Assembly: GCF_003259435.1 (NCBI RefSeq)
Contig: NZ_QLMA01000011.1
Location: 62,001-126,000, forward strand
DNA: 64,000 bases
Source of the DNA: Chitinophaga dinghuensis
Lineage (GTDB): Bacteria > Bacteroidota > Bacteroidia > Chitinophagales > Chitinophagaceae
Direction of reading: 5' to 3'
The notes below the pieces were generated by a model. It did no database searches. It saw only the letters and a program-made list of their open reading frames with translations, and had not been told where the DNA came from. Of the stretch, positions 60,818 to 64,000 are shown piece by piece. Position 1 is the stretch's first letter. The number at the start of each line of letters is the position of its first letter. Position numbers and translations under genes: made by a program.

Positions 60818-62581
60818 TTACTTCTTGTTGCCGGCAGCCGTTTTGGCACCATTACCTGCAGGTTTGGCAGATGGTTTCTCACGAGCAGCCATGTTTTCTT
60901 TGATTTCTTTCACGGTAACGCTGTTTGGATCAACAGACAGCAGTTTCTCCATGTAAGTATTCATGTTTGCTTTATCTTCTTTGTTGTAGTAGTACAGCAA
61001 CAGATAAGTATAAGCATTGATCAGGTTGTTCTTGTTTTTAGCAGGATCGCCACCAGCGATTTCTGCATATTTCTCGAAGTAAGGTTTAGCAACGCCTGAC
61101 TGACCTTGTTGGTCTTTTGCGTAGTTGGCCATCCCTCTGTAATACCAACCCAACACAAAATCAGGTTTTACTTCGATCATTTTGCCATACAGTTCATCTG
61201 CTTTATTCAGCGCAGTGGTATCCTGTGGTTTGGCAGTAGCGCCAGCATAGTAGTACATCTGTGCAGGCAGATAGTAATCAATTGCCTGAAGTGTTTCTTT
61301 GTTGCCAGTGCGGATATCGTTTGCTTTCAGATACCACTCACCTGCTTTATCGTATTTTCTTGCAGATTTGTAAGCTTCTGCTACTGCGTTGTAAGTTTCT
61401 ACATCTCTGGTAGTATCCAGGGCTGCATATTTTTCCAGGTAAGTCAGACCTTTATCGGAATAACCAGCCTGTGTAGCAGAGTCAGAAGATTTCAGACGCA
61501 GGTAGATAGTGCTCAGCAGTTTGTAATCCTGGATACCCAGGCTAGCATCGCCAGCTTTAGCTACATACTCGTCCATTACTTTCTTAGCAGTCAGGGAATC
61601 ACCTTTCTGCAGGTAAGAGTCACCAATCAGCAGGCTCAGTTTATCAGTGGTTTGCGCATCAGCGCCAGCCATTGCAGCCTGTCCTTTGGAGATAGCCTGA
61701 TCATAGTCTTTCTTGAAGAATGCTACGGAAGCAGACAGATATTGCAGTTTGTTTTTATCAGCAGGGTCAGCTACTTCCATATACTGTTGCAGGTATCCGG
61801 CCGCTCTGTTCCAATCCAACTGATCTTTCTTAGGAGTGGTGTAGAACAGGAACAGCTCATAGAATGCCGGAGCATACTTAGGGTCCATGTTGGTAGCTTT
61901 GGTCCAGTCAGATACCGCTTCCGCTTTCAGGCGGGCGTTGTAGTTTACCAGACCTTCTTTCATTACAGCTTCTGCATTGTTAGGCTGTAATTCCAGCGCT
62001 TTCTCATAGGTAGTGATGGCTTTACCACCGTTTTCACCACCCAGGTAGCGGTAAGCATCACCCAGCTCAATGTAGTCTGCTGCAGTGGCAGTATATTGTT
62101 CTTTTTTCTTACGTCCTTCGTTGTTGAGGAGTTTTTCCATTACGCTCAGTGCGTAAGGGCGATCACCACCTTTTACTTCTGTGTTGGCATCAGCGATAGC
62201 GCGAGCCACATCGCCATCTCTTCCCTGAGTAGCAGCGTTTGCACCTTCAAATTTCTGTTTGGCAGCAGCAGCGTTACCATTCAACAGGTCGATACGGCCC
62301 ATACCCACCTGCAGTAATGCAGAGGTAGGAACAGCCTGCAAACCTTTCTGGAAAGTGGCAGTAGCACCAGCCTGATCACCCATGGCCAGTTGCGCTATAC
62401 CCATGTAATAATAGGCTTTGTCTTCTGTTGGCTTCGCAGCAATTACTTTTTCGAAGTTCTGTTTTGCAGATAGATTCTTTCCATAATACAGGTCTTTCAA
62501 TCCATCTTCTACAGATTGAGCCATTACACTGCTGGAGGCAGCGCACAGCATTGCTACGATTAAACTTTTCCGTCTGTTCAT
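60818..62581 (-). CDS. Exported TPR protein
   Basis: A 587-residue exported protein with signal peptide (MNRRKSLIVAMLCAASSSVMAQ, cut near 22). The whole mature chain is a solenoid of about 10-12 tetratricopeptide-like repeats (AYYYMGIAQLAMGDQAGATATFQKG and similar). It ends in a Lys/Ala-rich basic tail. It probably sits in the periplasm and binds proteins. Codon choice is strongly biased, suggesting high expression. It follows the PstS-like gene after 38 bases. The ATG at 62581 was chosen; an upstream TTG adds two residues. Confidence 0.88.
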   Translation of the reverse strand: MNRRKSLIVAMLCAASSSVMAQSVEDGLKDLYYGKNLSAKQNFEKVIAAKPTEDKAYYYMGIAQLAMGDQAGATATFQKGLQAVPTSALLQVGMGRIDLLNGNAAAAKQKFEGANAATQGRDGDVARAIADANTEVKGGDRPYALSVMEKLLNNEGRKKKEQYTATAADYIELGDAYRYLGGENGGKAITTYEKALELQPNNAEAVMKEGLVNYNARLKAEAVSDWTKATNMDPKYAPAFYELFLFYTTPKKDQLDWNRAAGYLQQYMEVADPADKNKLQYLSASVAFFKKDYDQAISKGQAAMAGADAQTTDKLSLLIGDSYLQKGDSLTAKKVMDEYVAKAGDASLGIQDYKLLSTIYLRLKSSDSATQAGYSDKGLTYLEKYAALDTTRDVETYNAVAEAYKSARKYDKAGEWYLKANDIRTGNKETLQAIDYYLPAQMYYYAGATAKPQDTTALNKADELYGKMIEVKPDFVLGWYYRGMANYAKDQQGQSGVAKPYFEKYAEIAGGDPAKNKNNLINAYTYLLLYYYNKEDKANMNTYMEKLLSVDPNSVTVKEIKENMAAREKPSAKPAGNGAKTAAGNKK

Positions 62582-62619
62582 TTGCAATCTGATTTTTTTA
62601 AATTTTTAGTTGTGTTTTT

Positions 62620-63540
62620 CTACTTCAGGTTGGCCTCTCTGAAAACTACGTTCAATCTGGCCGGGAACAATCTGAACTGCTTGATTACCAGCTGTCCTTC
62701 ATAGCTCCCCAGGAAAGTGGCAAACCCCGAGCCAAGTCCACTGTATGGTTCTCTCAAACAATAAAAGAATCCTCTTTTCAATGGGTAGCTGCCAATTCCA
62801 ATGTAAGCCTGGTAAGGTCTTACAAATTCAGAATAGCCATCTGCGCGCAATTTGGCTACTGTGACGTCGTTGGTAAAGGCCAGTGAAAGGGAGTCGTTCG
62901 GATCGGAGATCCAGCTAACACCTATAACTCCAATGGCATCTTTATTCTTGGTAACATAATCCACTACCTCAGGATTGGTTTTTGCCGCCATAGTATTGGC
63001 AGGTAACGCTTTACCTTTGTTGATGGAGTCTTTTATATAACGAACCGTGCTTGAGTTGGCATTGTCAAACACCAGTTGCCATTTACGTTCAGTATCTGTG
63101 CCATCCATAATACCCCTTACCTGGTCCATGGTAAGAATTGAATCCGGATTGCTATGATTTACAATCAGTGCCAGCGCATCCCAGGCGAGTAACAAACTGC
63201 GCGGCTTAATCTTGATCTGCTGATTAAAGTAATCCTTTTCCTGTTGGTTAAACTCGCGTGTAACAATTATCAGTCTTGAACTATCGTCCAACAAATCCTT
63301 AAAACACTCGGACTCCGGCTTGTACTCAGCGATGACATGCGCTTTTGGATATAATGACTGAAACACTTTAATTTCAGCCTCTATCAACGGTTGGTAAGTT
63401 TCATCAACACTGATCCGAATAGTGCCCTCAGTTGGTGTGTCTAACTTCTGTTTACCTTTCTTATTGCCATTACAAGCGGCCATAGCAATCATAGCTATCA
63501 TACACGCCGCTACCGTCTTAGTAAGATTGAGAATTCCCAT
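62620..63540 (-). CDS. PstS-like substrate-binding lipoprotein
   Basis: A 306-residue predicted lipoprotein (lipobox MAAC, Cys 23) with the two-lobed PBP-like fold of the phosphate-binding PstS family: TEGTIRISVDETYQPLIEAEIKVFQSLYP and later VVDYVTKNKDAIGVIGVSWISD. No PstCAB genes are in the window, so it may not serve phosphate uptake. In this phylum such proteins are commonly next to TonB/ExbD genes, which would lie just outside the right edge. The ATG at 63540 was chosen over an upstream TTG. Confidence 0.85.
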   Translation of the reverse strand: MGILNLTKTVAACMIAMIAMAACNGNKKGKQKLDTPTEGTIRISVDETYQPLIEAEIKVFQSLYPKAHVIAEYKPESECFKDLLDDSSRLIIVTREFNQQEKDYFNQQIKIKPRSLLLAWDALALIVNHSNPDSILTMDQVRGIMDGTDTERKWQLVFDNANSSTVRYIKDSINKGKALPANTMAAKTNPEVVDYVTKNKDAIGVIGVSWISDPNDSLSLAFTNDVTVAKLRADGYSEFVRPYQAYIGIGSYPLKRGFFYCLREPYSGLGSGFATFLGSYEGQLVIKQFRLFPARLNVVFREANLK

Positions 63541-63557
63541 AAACAAACCTCCTTTCG

Positions 63558-63797
63558 CTATTTCCCGTTAAAAAAAAGTTTTTTCACTCCATTATAAACT
63601 CTAAAGAGACCGTAAATACAAAGCGCACCTCCAAGAATTGTCATCCACTGGGGTGGTAAACGGAACTCTCCCAAGCCTAATTTTTCAGCGAAAATCGCGA
63701 AAAGACCAAAGAGAAGAAAGAATAACCCTCTAACTATTTCGCCTATTGGTCTATACTTATTTTCTATTCGTCTGTTTGTTCGTTCGTCCTGCATCAT
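63558..63797 (-). CDS. Small two-helix membrane protein
   Basis: A 79-residue protein with a charged N-terminus (DERTNRRIENKYRP), then two hydrophobic segments (VRGLFFLLFGLFAIF and WMTILGGALCIYGLFRV) and a basic end. It is 17 bases upstream of the PstS-like gene on the same strand, so co-expressed. No family is known to me. There are two adjacent ATGs (63797, 63794) for the start. Confidence 0.7.
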   Translation of the reverse strand: MMQDERTNRRIENKYRPIGEIVRGLFFLLFGLFAIFAEKLGLGEFRLPPQWMTILGGALCIYGLFRVYNGVKKLFFNGK

Positions 63798-64000
63798 CTA
63801 TGATTGCGATTTACAAGTATACAAAAAAATATTTTTTAATCAGGTATATGAACTTTTAGAAGTTTGTTAAAAAAACCTGCTAAACATACACCCAATTACA
63901 CAACCAGCGGCAATTTGAGGCATTTTTTCAACAAATAACATTTTTTTGGCAGATTTTTCTTTGACTTTTTTCATTTACCTACCTATTAGATGCAAATCAA
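63798..64000. other. Right-edge region
   Basis: 203 bases with no complete gene. An AT-rich stretch includes nested inverted repeats (AACTT at 63851-63855 with AAGTT at 63860-63864 inside CAGGT/ACCTG). No consensus promoter was identified for the small membrane protein gene, and no RNA gene was seen. Confidence 0.4.

Overview
The window is a stretch of chromosome from a member of the Bacteroidota, most likely a Chitinophagaceae (Chitinophaga-like) bacterium. Evidence: a PorD-like type IX secretion protein and DUF4296 lipoprotein next to coaBC, rpoZ and bamD; an OmpA-family porin with thrombospondin type-3 repeats; a GH20 hexosaminidase with signal peptide; promoters of the Bacteroidota type (TTTG, 19 bases, TAnnTTTG); and a split complex I operon with a short NuoG. 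No rRNA, tRNA, CRISPR array, prophage or transposase gene was seen.

Layout. 1-5.3 kb (minus): 3-oxoacid CoA-transferase (scoA, scoB), then bamD, rpoZ, coaBC, the PorD-like protein and a DUF4296 lipoprotein. 5.3-22.6 kb (plus): the division and cell wall cluster mraZ, rsmH, ftsL, ftsI, murE, mraY, murD, ftsW, murG, murC, ftsQ, ftsA, ftsZ. MurE to MurC plus MraY and MurG build lipid II, FtsW/FtsI polymerise it at the septum, and FtsQ/L/A/Z form the divisome. 22.7-34.4 kb: DUF4091 protein, Kup potassium transporter, OmpA porin (minus), polyprenyl synthase and RecJ (plus), lipoprotein esterase and HtpG (minus). 35-36 kb: ribosomal operon rpsF-rpsR-rplI. 36-41.4 kb (plus): surface and membrane proteins (three unknown exported proteins, a rhomboid protease, a GH20). 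41.4-46.5 kb (minus): DUF2252 protein, D-threonine-aldolase-like enzyme, GntP-type permease, MacB/FtsX-type permease. 46.6-60.7 kb (minus): the 14-subunit NADH:quinone oxidoreductase operon nuoA-N behind a consensus promoter. 60.8-63.8 kb (minus): TPR protein, PstS-like lipoprotein and a small membrane protein.

Most interesting non-standard structure. (1) A GxxExxY gene sits between nuoF and nuoG inside a 545-base segment bounded by 36-base inverted repeats (34/36 identical); removing it restores a normal operon spacing, so it looks like a small mobile cassette. (2) In the division cluster the long spacers are strongly structured: ftsL-ftsI holds a 14-bp stem enclosing two hairpins plus a possible 50-codon gene; murG-murC holds mutually exclusive hairpins; ftsA-ftsZ holds two interlocked inverted repeats preceded by a short leader-like reading frame. 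(3) The 567-base geneless region between htpG and rpsF has four long near-perfect hairpins with a common GCC-loop-GGC apex, arranged around a degenerate 67-base tandem repeat. (4) Upstream of mraZ there is a 10-bp-phased array of MraZ-type boxes and a pair of DnaA-box-like sequences. Functions for items 1-3 are inference; the repeats and pairings are read directly from the sequence.
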